A DNA stretch of 26,160 nt from Hallerella sp963656065 (GTDB taxonomy: Bacteria > Fibrobacterota > Fibrobacteria > Fibrobacterales > Fibrobacteraceae), in NCBI GenBank assembly GCA_963656065.1, contig CAVKGV010000022.1, forward strand, positions 1-26,160. Direction: 5' to 3'. How positions within the stretch are numbered: the stretch's first letter is position 1; every line of letters starts with the position of its first letter. Positions 15,292 through 23,261 of the stretch are shown here, in pieces. Under the pieces are notes generated by a model. The model was not told the DNA's origin and did no database searches. It saw nothing but the letters and a program-made list of their open reading frames with translations. The translations under genes were made by a program, and so were the position numbers.

Positions 15292-18200
15292 ATGAGTAGA
15301 AAAAAGTCACGTTTACCCCTGTTTTTAACGACAGGACTGTTTCTTGTTTCCTTCGCAATCGCGCAGGATGCCGCACAATCCGAGGGGGCGGTTTCCCAGG
15401 CAAAGGAAAACAATCCTCCTTCCCTAAACGGCATTCCGGGAGAATCCATTCAGGAAGGCGGCAAGTTTGCCCCGATAAAGCTCGACGACTATGTCGATGA
15501 TCCGGAAGACAAGCCGGCGACGCTTCGCTGGAAAATCACGGGTAACAAAGATCTGATCGTAACGGAATCCAACCGGGTCGTGACCATCAAGACTCCGGAC
15601 CAATACTGGAACGGTTCGGAAGATCTCACATTCACCGTTACGGATCCGAAGGGCGCTTCCAGCTCGGAAACGGTTACGTTCACGGTGGAATCGGTAAACA
15701 ATCCGCCGGAAGTTTCCAAGATTCCCGACCAGACCGTCGATGAGGGCAAAAAGTTCACCCCGATAAAGCTCGACGACTATGTCAAGGATCCCGACCATCC
15801 CAAGGACCAGATTTCGTGGGAATATGAATTGACTCCGATTGCGAAGGAACAGGCGGAAGGAGAACTTTCCGTCGAAATTTCCAAGGACCGTATCGCAAAC
15901 GTCGTCATTCCCGATACGAACTGGTACGGCGCCTACAAGATTACGTTTATCGCAACGGACGCCGAATACGCTTCCGACAAGACGTCCGCCAATTTCACGG
16001 TTCGCCCGGTGAACGATCCGCCCATCGTTCAAAAGGCGCCGGATCAGGTGATTAACGAAAAGGAACAGTTCGAAGCGATAAACCTTTCGGATCTCGTGAG
16101 CGATGTCGATGACGATGTTTCGACTATCAAGTGGTCGGTCGAAGGCGGCAAGGACCTGAAAGTCAAGATTGACAAGTACAATGTCGCGGAAGTCATTATT
16201 CCGAACGAAAACTGGAACGGCCCGGCGGAAACGTTCACATTCACGGCGACGGATCCGCACGGAGCGAAGGCGAGTTTCAAGACATCGTTTACGGTAAAGT
16301 CCGTGAACGACCCGCCCGAATTTGTCGAACAGATTCCGGACCAGGATATCCAGGAAAAGTCGCAGTTCAAGCCGATTGAACTTGATAAATATGTGAAAGA
16401 CATCGACCACAAGTTCGAACAGCTGAAGTGGGAATTTTCGGGCAACAAGGACCTCAAGGTCCAGCTGAACGGCAAGGTCGCGAAGATCCTGATTCCGAAC
16501 GCACTCTGGAACGGTTCCGAAACGATTACGTTCAAGGTGACGGACCCGGAAGGCGCGTCGGCGGAAACCCAGGCTAATTTCACGGTGGAATCCGTAAACG
16601 ACCCGCCCAGGTTTATCAAGCAGATTCCCGCCCAGACGATTGACGAGAAGAAGCAGTTCGCACAAATTAAGCTCGACGAGTTTGTGAAGGATGACGACCA
16701 CAAGAACTCGGAACTTTCGTGGGAAGTCGATGTGAAGAGCGTCGGCAAGGAACATCCGACGGGACCGCTCAACATAAACATCGATGACAAGCATGTCGCC
16801 ACGGTGGAAATTCCTGATCTATATTGGAACGGTTCCGCGGTCGCTACGTTCAAGGTGACAGACCCGGAAGGCGCCGAAGCGCGTCAGGAAGTCAAGTTCA
16901 CCGTCCGCTCCATCAACGACTTGCCGGTGTTCAAGAAAATCCCGGACATGACGATTGACGAAAAGACGGAATTCGACCCGATCGTTCTCGACGACTACCT
17001 TTCCGATGCGGACCACGACCTTTCGCAGCTGAAAATCGCCGTTTCGGGCAACAAGGAACTGAAAGTCAATGTTGATAAGAACCGCATGGTGACCATCAAG
17101 ACTCCGGACATCAACTGGAACGGTTCGGAATCGGTCACTTTCACGGCAACGGATCCGGAAGGCGGCAAGGCCAGCACGACGGTCAAGCTTACGGTCAAGT
17201 CCATCAACGATCCTCCGGTCATGACGGACATTCCCGACCAGACGATTAAGGAAAAGGAACAGTTCAAGCCGATTGAACTCGACAAGTTCGTGACGGATAT
17301 CGACCACGCAAAGAATCTTCTCAAGTGGACGATTACGGGCAACAAGGATATCAAGGTAACACTCGACCCGAACCGCAAAGCGACCTTTACGCTTCCGAGC
17401 AAATACTGGAACGGCGCCGAGGCGATTACGTTCAAGGTGACGGACCCGGAAGGCGCGTCCGACGAACGCACGGTGAACTTTACCGTCGAATCGGTAAACG
17501 ATCCTCCCGAATTCACGAAGAAGATCGCCGACCAGACGATCAAGGAAAAGGAACAGTTCAAGACCATCAATCTCGGTGAAATCATCAAGGATCCGGACCA
17601 CAAGCTCACCGATCTGACACTCGACATTTCCGTCAAGGCCGCTCCGGGTTCCCCGAAAGGCACGCAGCCGGAACTCCAGGTGAATGTCGATGCCAAGATG
17701 GTCGCAACGGTCGTCATTCCGAACAAATACTGGAACGGTTCGAACATCATTACGTTTACCGTGACGGACCCGGAAGGCGCAAAGGCGACCGCTTCGGCGA
17801 CATTCACGGTTATCTCGGTGAACGATCCCCCGGTGCTCAAGGAAATCAAGTCCCAGACAATCGAGGAAAAATCCCAGTTCGCCCCGATCAATCTCGCCGA
17901 GCTTACAAACGACCCGGACCATCCCTTTGACAAGCTCAAATGGACGATTACGGGCAACAAGGATTTGAAAGTCAATATCGACAAGGCGGGAACGGCAACG
18001 GTCGTCATCCCGAACCAGCTCTGGAACGGACGCGAGAACATCACGTTTACCGTGACGGACCCGGAAGGCGCTTCCGCCAAGCAGACCGCCGTCTTTACGG
18101 TCAACTCGGTGAACGATCCCCCGGTGATGAAGGATATCCCGAGCCAGACCATCAAGGAAAAGCAGGAATTCAAGCCGATTGAACTCGACAATTACGTGAG

Positions 18201-21200
18201 CGATCTCGACCATCCGAACGCCAAACTCAAGTGGACGATTACCGGAAACAAGGAGCTCAAGTACAAGATAGACCCGAATCGCGTTCTGACCGTGCTCATC
18301 CCGAACAAGTATTGGAACGGTTCCGAAACGTTTAATATCGAAGTTGCGGATCCGGAAGGTGCGAAGGATTCCCGTAAGGTGACATTCACGGTGGAATCCG
18401 TGAACGATCCCCCGGAATTCGTCAAGAAAATCAATAACCAGACCGTTGACGAGAAGAAGCCTTTCGCCCCGATCAAACTCGGCGAAATTGTCAAGGATCC
18501 GGACCACAAGCTCTCCGATCTCACGTGGTCGTTCAACGTGAAGCCCGCTCCGGGCGCTCCCAAGGGATACAAGACGGGACTTACCGTAAACGTCGATCCG
18601 AAAATGCTCGTTGCGACGGTGACGACCCCGAACAAATACTGGAACGGCGCGGACTTAATCGAATTCACGGTGATGGACCCGGAAGGCGCAAAGGCTACCC
18701 AGTCCGCTCTCTTCACGGTCCGCTCCATCAACGATCCTCCTGTCCTGAAAAAGATCAACGACCAGATCATCATGGAAAAGGAAGAGTTTAAGGATATCAA
18801 CTTGGCGGAACTCGTAAGCGACCCGGACGATGCGTTCAAGACGCTCAAGTGGACGATTACGGGCAACAAGGATTTGAAAATTTCCATATCCAAGGACGGC
18901 ATTGCGACGATCAAGACTCCGAACAAGCTGTGGAACGGAACGGAAAAGGTGACATTCGCGGTCTCCGATCCGGCCGGAGCCTCTGCCCGCCAGACGGTCC
19001 AGTTTACGGCGAAGTCCGTGAACGATCCTCCGGTGATGAAGGACATTCCGAGCCAGACCATCAAGGAAAAGCAGGAATTCAAGCCGATTGAACTCGACAA
19101 TTACGTGAGCGATCTCGACCATCCGAACAATAAGCTCAAGTGGACGATTACCGGAAACAAGAGTTTGAAGTTTACCATAAGCCCAGACCGCAAGGTGACG
19201 ATTACGACACCGAACAAATATTGGAACGGCAAGGAGACGGTCACGTTTACCGTCGTTGACCCGGAAGGCGCGAAGGATTCCCGCACGGTGAACTTCGAAG
19301 TGATTTCCGTGAACGATCCTCCGGTCTTTGTGCACGAAGTCAAGGACCAGACGATTGACGAAAAACAGCAGTTCGCCGTCATCAAGCTCGACGACCTGAT
19401 CCAGGATCCCGACCACAAGAAGACAGATCTCCAGTGGAGCTTCAAGGTCTCCGACGCTTCCGCAAAGCCCGCTCCGGCAAAGGCGAAGGGGAAGAAGGGA
19501 AAGAAGGCCGCATACGAAGAAACCACTTCGGTGAACAAGAGCGGTCTTACGGTCGAAATCGACAATTCCCACAATGCGCGAATCGTCATCCCAAACAAAT
19601 ATTGGAACGGCGCCGCGAAGATTTCCTTTACGGCAACGGACCCGGAAGGCGCTTCGGCGACTTCGACAGCTCTTTTCACGGTCCGTTCGATCAACGATTT
19701 GCCCGTGATTTCCGACAAGGCTCCGACCGGCGAAACGATCCGTGAAGGCGGAAAGTTCAAGACGATTGACCTTTCGACCCTTGCGACAGACCCGGACCAT
19801 CCGTCGAAACTTCTCAAGTGGAGCTTCTCCGGCAACCGCCAGTTGCAGGTGGTGCTCAACAAGGACAATACAGTCCAGGTCAAGGTTCCCCACTCGCAGT
19901 GGCACGGCAAGGAAACGATCACCTTTACGGTGACGGATCCGGAAGGCGGCAAGGCTTCGCACAAGATGGACTTTGTCGTGACCGAAGTAAACGATCCGCC
20001 CGTCATTTCGAAGATTCCGAACCAGAAGATCAAGGAAAAGGAAACATTCAAGCCGGTTTCCCTGGATGATTATGTCAAGGATCCGGACAACAAGCCTTCC
20101 GAAATGAAGTGGACCGTTTCCGGCAACAAATACCTGAAGGCGGAAATTACTTCGGCGAGAAAGCTCGTCATCTCCGCTCCGAACAAGTATTTCTGGTGCA
20201 AGCCCGACACGATGACTGTGACCGTCAAGGACCCGAAGGGTGCTTCCGCGACGACGACAGTTGTCTATGAAATCACCTCGGTGAACGATCCTCCGGTGAT
20301 GAAGGACATTCCTGGCCAGACCATCAAGGAAAAGCAGACGTTCAAGGATATTCCGCTGGACAATTACGTGCACGATGCCGACCACCGGAATAACCAGCTC
20401 ACCTGGACGGCTGTCGTCAAGAAGGCTTCCGCTCCCGCCCCGGCTCCGACAAAGACCAAGGCGAAGAAGGGCAAGAAGTCCAAGCAGAAAGAAGCGCCAA
20501 AGGTAGAAGAACAGAAAACGGAAAATGACCTGACGGTTACGATTGACGACAAGCGTATCGCCCATCTGAACATTCCGAACAAGTATTGGAACGGAAAGCG
20601 GACCGTCGTCTTTACGGTGACGGACCCGGAAGGCGCCAAGGATTCGCGCAGCGTCGATTTTGAAGTCGTTTCCGTGAACGATCCTCCGGTCATGAAGCCG
20701 ATTCCCGCGCAGAAGATCAAGGAAAAGGAACACTTTGCCCCGATCGATCTGCTCGCCCTCGTAAGCGATCCGGACCATCCGACATCGGCGCTCTCGTTTG
20801 AAGTTTCGCAACCGCGCAGCCTCAAGGCTTCGATCAATGCGAAAAAGCAGCTCGTGGTGACGACACCCGACAAGTATTGGAACGGTGCCGAAAAAATCAC
20901 ACTGACCGTGACGGACCCGGAAGGCGGCAAGGCGACCCAGCAGGTGCTCTTTGAAGTCACGCCGGTAAACGATCCGCCGGTTATCAAGGCGATTCCGAAC
21001 CAGAAGATCAAGGAAAAGGAACGCTTCGAACCGATTGACCTTTCCCGCTATGTCAGCGACCCGGACAATCGTCCGAACGAGCTGAAATGGAAAGTCTCCG
21101 GCAACAAGAACCTGAAAGTCGAAATTCGCGGCTCCCGCATGAGCGTGGCGACCCCGAACGAATACTGGAACGGTACCGAAACATTGGTTCTCACCGTTTC

Positions 21201-22602
21201 CGATCCGGCTGGGGCAAGCGCCAGCACGAAGGTAACATTTACCGTTACCCCGGTGAACGATCCGCCGCACTTCAACAAGGTTCCGGTCCAGCAGATCAAG
21301 GAAAAGGAAGAATTCCAGCCGATCGACTTCTCGAAATTCATCGTCGATCCGGACAACAAGCCTTCGGAAATGCGCTGGACGATCGATGACGGCGAACCGG
21401 CGACGAAGGACAAGCGCGGCCGCATGGGCAAGGCGAAGCGTCCTACGGTGAAGCATCCGCTCGCCTACGATCTCTCCGATGCCGGCGTCCTGACCGTGAC
21501 GATTCCGAACAAATACTGGAACGGCAAGGACAAGATTACGGTGAACGCCTACGATCCTTCGGGTGAAAAGGCTTCGATCAACGTGGACTTCGTCGTTATC
21601 CCGGTAAACGATCCCCCTGTCCTGAAGAAGATTCCGGACATGGTGACGAATGAAGGCACCAAGTTCAAGCCCATCAAGCTCGACCAGTTTGTGACCGATC
21701 CGGACAACAAGCCGCACGAACTGCGCTGGTCCGTAACCGGCAACCGCCATCTCGAAGTGATGATTACCGGTGGACGCGAAGCGATTGTCCGTCCGAGCCG
21801 CGTCGATTGGTTCGGCAAGGAAGCGATTACGTTCATCGTCAAGGATCCTGCCGGAGCGACGGCCAAGACGACCGTGAACTTCGAAGTGAAGCACGTGAAC
21901 GCAGTCCCGGAAATCCGCCCGATTCGCGACGTAACGATGAAGGAAGATGCGAACGGAGGCGTTCTGGCGACGCTCAAACTCGACACGTATGTGCGCGACC
22001 GCGACAACAGTTTCAGCGAACTGAAGTGGACCATCACAGGCAACAAACAACTGCTCGTGGAACACGACAAGGCGAGAAACATTGTCACGATCAAGCAGCC
22101 GCGCGAAAACTGGAACGGTCCGACGGAGACGATTACGTTCAAGGTGACAGACCCGGAAGGTGCTTCCGCCCAGACGTCCGCCAAGTTCACGATTATCCCC
22201 GTGAACGATCCGCCGGTTGCGATGTCGCAGTCCTACCAGACGCGTGAAGGCGAAGTCCTCAAGGTGAACGCCAAGGACGGTCTTTTGAACGGAGCGTATG
22301 ATCCGGACGGAAAACTCGATGCGAAAGTTTCGCTCGTCCGTCGCCCGCAAAACGGAAAGGTTGTCATCAACGAAAAGGACGGTTCGTTTGTCTATACGCC
22401 GAACAAGGGATTCTACGGTCTCGACGAATTCGGCTTCAAGCTGACGGACAAGGAAGGCGCCTCTTCCAAGGTTGAAACGGCGGAAATCAACGTGAACTTC
22501 AAGATGAAGGACATCCGCGGAGGCGCACCGGCTGCAGAACCGAAGTCGTCTTCGTCGGCAAGCGACGACAAGAAGAATAACGGCAAGCGCCGTCGCCGCT
22601 AA
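15292..22602 (+). CDS. Giant secreted protein of 23 tandem Ig/cadherin-like domains
   Basis: A 2436-aa exported protein, probably a surface or matrix adhesin or scaffold. Residues 1-24 are a signal peptide with cleavage likely after AIA. Twenty-two repeats of about 97 aa follow, each running from a VNDPP linker through a strand with IPDQTIKEKEQF, an acidic LDxYVxDPDH motif, LKWxITGNK, PNKYWNG and TFTVTDPEGA. This is the tandem Ig/cadherin-like fold; the DPD and DPEG turns are typical calcium sites. Domain 23 (from residue 2304) is a different, VCBS/cadherin-like type (DPDGKLDAKV ... NGSFVYTPNKGFYG style). The tail is Ser-rich then Lys/Arg-rich and ends RRRR; no LPXTG, and no membrane anchor is seen. 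Every third domain has an extra loop. There appears to be only one Cys (residue 1636). Ribosome site GGAG precedes the ATG. Binding partner and secretion route are unknown. Confidence 0.93.
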   Translation: MSRKKSRLPLFLTTGLFLVSFAIAQDAAQSEGAVSQAKENNPPSLNGIPGESIQEGGKFAPIKLDDYVDDPEDKPATLRWKITGNKDLIVTESNRVVTIKTPDQYWNGSEDLTFTVTDPKGASSSETVTFTVESVNNPPEVSKIPDQTVDEGKKFTPIKLDDYVKDPDHPKDQISWEYELTPIAKEQAEGELSVEISKDRIANVVIPDTNWYGAYKITFIATDAEYASDKTSANFTVRPVNDPPIVQKAPDQVINEKEQFEAINLSDLVSDVDDDVSTIKWSVEGGKDLKVKIDKYNVAEVIIPNENWNGPAETFTFTATDPHGAKASFKTSFTVKSVNDPPEFVEQIPDQDIQEKSQFKPIELDKYVKDIDHKFEQLKWEFSGNKDLKVQLNGKVAKILIPNALWNGSETITFKVTDPEGASAETQANFTVESVNDPPRFIKQIPAQTIDEKKQFAQIKLDEFVKDDDHKNSELSWEVDVKSVGKEHPTGPLNINIDDKHVATVEIPDLYWNGSAVATFKVTDPEGAEARQEVKFTVRSINDLPVFKKIPDMTIDEKTEFDPIVLDDYLSDADHDLSQLKIAVSGNKELKVNVDKNRMVTIKTPDINWNGSESVTFTATDPEGGKASTTVKLTVKSINDPPVMTDIPDQTIKEKEQFKPIELDKFVTDIDHAKNLLKWTITGNKDIKVTLDPNRKATFTLPSKYWNGAEAITFKVTDPEGASDERTVNFTVESVNDPPEFTKKIADQTIKEKEQFKTINLGEIIKDPDHKLTDLTLDISVKAAPGSPKGTQPELQVNVDAKMVATVVIPNKYWNGSNIITFTVTDPEGAKATASATFTVISVNDPPVLKEIKSQTIEEKSQFAPINLAELTNDPDHPFDKLKWTITGNKDLKVNIDKAGTATVVIPNQLWNGRENITFTVTDPEGASAKQTAVFTVNSVNDPPVMKDIPSQTIKEKQEFKPIELDNYVSDLDHPNAKLKWTITGNKELKYKIDPNRVLTVLIPNKYWNGSETFNIEVADPEGAKDSRKVTFTVESVNDPPEFVKKINNQTVDEKKPFAPIKLGEIVKDPDHKLSDLTWSFNVKPAPGAPKGYKTGLTVNVDPKMLVATVTTPNKYWNGADLIEFTVMDPEGAKATQSALFTVRSINDPPVLKKINDQIIMEKEEFKDINLAELVSDPDDAFKTLKWTITGNKDLKISISKDGIATIKTPNKLWNGTEKVTFAVSDPAGASARQTVQFTAKSVNDPPVMKDIPSQTIKEKQEFKPIELDNYVSDLDHPNNKLKWTITGNKSLKFTISPDRKVTITTPNKYWNGKETVTFTVVDPEGAKDSRTVNFEVISVNDPPVFVHEVKDQTIDEKQQFAVIKLDDLIQDPDHKKTDLQWSFKVSDASAKPAPAKAKGKKGKKAAYEETTSVNKSGLTVEIDNSHNARIVIPNKYWNGAAKISFTATDPEGASATSTALFTVRSINDLPVISDKAPTGETIREGGKFKTIDLSTLATDPDHPSKLLKWSFSGNRQLQVVLNKDNTVQVKVPHSQWHGKETITFTVTDPEGGKASHKMDFVVTEVNDPPVISKIPNQKIKEKETFKPVSLDDYVKDPDNKPSEMKWTVSGNKYLKAEITSARKLVISAPNKYFWCKPDTMTVTVKDPKGASATTTVVYEITSVNDPPVMKDIPGQTIKEKQTFKDIPLDNYVHDADHRNNQLTWTAVVKKASAPAPAPTKTKAKKGKKSKQKEAPKVEEQKTENDLTVTIDDKRIAHLNIPNKYWNGKRTVVFTVTDPEGAKDSRSVDFEVVSVNDPPVMKPIPAQKIKEKEHFAPIDLLALVSDPDHPTSALSFEVSQPRSLKASINAKKQLVVTTPDKYWNGAEKITLTVTDPEGGKATQQVLFEVTPVNDPPVIKAIPNQKIKEKERFEPIDLSRYVSDPDNRPNELKWKVSGNKNLKVEIRGSRMSVATPNEYWNGTETLVLTVSDPAGASASTKVTFTVTPVNDPPHFNKVPVQQIKEKEEFQPIDFSKFIVDPDNKPSEMRWTIDDGEPATKDKRGRMGKAKRPTVKHPLAYDLSDAGVLTVTIPNKYWNGKDKITVNAYDPSGEKASINVDFVVIPVNDPPVLKKIPDMVTNEGTKFKPIKLDQFVTDPDNKPHELRWSVTGNRHLEVMITGGREAIVRPSRVDWFGKEAITFIVKDPAGATAKTTVNFEVKHVNAVPEIRPIRDVTMKEDANGGVLATLKLDTYVRDRDNSFSELKWTITGNKQLLVEHDKARNIVTIKQPRENWNGPTETITFKVTDPEGASAQTSAKFTIIPVNDPPVAMSQSYQTREGEVLKVNAKDGLLNGAYDPDGKLDAKVSLVRRPQNGKVVINEKDGSFVYTPNKGFYGLDEFGFKLTDKEGASSKVETAEINVNFKMKDIRGGAPAAEPKSSSSASDDKKNNGKRRRR
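18139..18219 (+). repeat. 81-bp exact direct repeat, copy 1 (domain 10)
   Basis: These 81 bases are identical to 19048-19128, exactly 909 bp away, which is one three-domain super-unit. Flanking bases of domains 10 and 13 stay very similar, then diverge. Points to a recent duplication or gene conversion in register with the triplet. Confidence 0.85.
19048..19128 (+). repeat. 81-bp exact direct repeat, copy 2 (domain 13)
   Basis: Identical to 18139-18219 over the whole length. The protein segment encoded is PSQTIKEKQEFKPIELDNYV and the next seven residues (SDLDHPN) in both copies. Confidence 0.85.
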
Positions 22603-22622
22603 CGATTTTCAAAAACTTTTCA

Positions 22623-22648
22623 AAGCCTCCCCTATCGGGAGGCTTTTT
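22623..22648 (+). terminator. Rho-independent terminator of the giant gene
   Basis: A perfect 9-bp stem (AAGCCTCCC 22623-22631 with GGGAGGCTT 22637-22645), 5-nt loop, and a T run. It lies 20 bp after the stop of the giant gene. Confidence 0.92.
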
Positions 22649-22651
22649 ATA

Positions 22652-22659
22652 TATATTGG
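22652..22659 (+). promoter_or_regulatory. Putative -7 promoter box (TATATTGG)
   Basis: TATATTGG directly follows the terminator hairpin and lies 31 nt before the lipoprotein ATG. It is an imperfect match to TAnnTTTG. The gene it would serve has a good Shine-Dalgarno (AGAGGA, 22671-22676). Confidence 0.35.
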
Positions 22660-22682
22660 GAAAAAAAATGAGAGGAATCCTT

Positions 22683-23192
22683 ATGAAAAAGTCCTTTGTC
22701 CTTGTCGGAATCGCTATTGCCGGAATGCTCTTTTCCGCCTGCTCTTCATCTAGTTCTGGTGAAGCTTCCCTTGCCGAAAAATGCGCAAACGGCGTCACGG
22801 AAGAATGTCTCGAAGGCGCAACGTGGAACATGAACGCATTCTACAATTCAACGGACGGCGAAACGTTTACCGCTTACCAGAAGCTTTCTACTCCTTCGAC
22901 ACTTGTGTTCAACAAGGACAAAACCTTTAGTTTGACGTATTCGACGGATGTGGCCGTGAACAGCGAGAATATGTGCCTTGGCGACGAGGAAAGCGGCAAC
23001 TGGTCGCTTGCCGGGAATGCGCTCACGATGAATTTCACTTTTGGATGCATTCTCGGTGCGAGCTCCGAGACGGTAAGTACCACGCTCTCGCTTCTCACGG
23101 TGGACAGTCTTCCCGCGCTGAACTTTGGAGTCAACAAGATTCACCAGACCGGTTTGCCGGGCTACGAAATTTTCACGGGCGTTGAAAAGTAA
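22683..23192 (+). CDS. Lipoprotein, possibly lipocalin-like beta-barrel
   Basis: A 169-aa lipoprotein. The signal peptide (MKKSFVLVGIAIAGMLFSAC) ends in lipobox FSAC with Cys20, followed by a run of five Ser, a style frequent in Fibrobacter lipoproteins as I recall. The mature part has three more Cys near its start or middle (EKCANG, EECLEG, NMCLGD) and one in FGCILG, so two disulfides are possible. A pattern such as TWNMNAFYNSTDG, STLVFNKDKTFSLTY and GNWSLAGNALTMNF is that of small lipocalin-like domains in which strands carry a signature GxWxLxGNxLT motif. Ligand unknown. ATG 22683 is chosen because AGAGGA precedes it by 6 nt; an earlier TTG adds residues before the signal. Single gene flanked by terminators. 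Confidence 0.82.
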   Translation: MKKSFVLVGIAIAGMLFSACSSSSSGEASLAEKCANGVTEECLEGATWNMNAFYNSTDGETFTAYQKLSTPSTLVFNKDKTFSLTYSTDVAVNSENMCLGDEESGNWSLAGNALTMNFTFGCILGASSETVSTTLSLLTVDSLPALNFGVNKIHQTGLPGYEIFTGVEK

Positions 23193-23215
23193 CGCAAAAG
23201 AATTTCACAAATCAA

Positions 23216-23240
23216 AGGCTCCCTTTACCGGGAGCTTTTT
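23216..23240 (+). terminator. Rho-independent terminator of the lipoprotein gene
   Basis: An 8-bp stem (AGGCTCCC 23216-23223 with GGGAGCTT 23230-23237, one G-U pair) is followed by T residues. The valS promoter-like box starts six bases further on. Confidence 0.85.
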
Positions 23241-23245
23241 CGTTT

Positions 23246-23254
23246 GCTAGATTT
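23246..23254 (+). promoter_or_regulatory. Putative -7 promoter box of valS (GCTAGATTT)
   Basis: TAGATTTG (23248-23255) is an exact TAnnTTTG match. Its first T is 14 nt before the ATG at 23262, with no Shine-Dalgarno. The -33 position would lie inside the preceding terminator hairpin, with no TTG there. Confidence 0.5.
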
Positions 23255-23261
23255 GCGCATT

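Larger units (their letters stand above)
15408..22201 (+). repeat. Tandem 291-bp domain repeats with a three-domain super-period
   Basis: Linker codons (V/I-N-x-x-P) start near 15408 (N-terminal copy), 15694, 16009, 16303, 16594, 16912, 17203, 17494, 17818, 18109, 18400, 18727, 19018, 19309, 19690, 19987, 20281, 20674, 20965, 21253, 21604, 21895 and 22201. Most units are 288-297 bp (commonly exactly 291; one is 306). Units starting at 15694, 16594, 17494, 18400, 19309, 20281 and 20674-minus-one-unit order are explained as follows: the long units are numbers 2, 5, 8, 11, 14, 17 and 20, starting at 15694, 16594, 17494, 18400, 19309, 20281 and 21253, with lengths 315, 318, 324, 327, 381, 393 and 351 bp. 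Super-unit spacing is 900, 900, 906, 909, 972, 972 and 948 bp. Confidence 0.92.

Noticed and set aside
15408..22201. Regular repeats as a CRISPR array
   Set aside because: The unit is about 291 bp, coding throughout, with diverged copies and no short identical repeats or spacers; no cas genes.
15424..22350. Very long open frames on the strand opposite the giant gene (456, 562 and 1231 codons)
   Set aside because: They are in a fixed frame opposite a repetitive, codon-biased gene, their proteins are low-quality Arg/Val/Phe/His-rich mirrors of the repeats, and none has a ribosome site or known motif.
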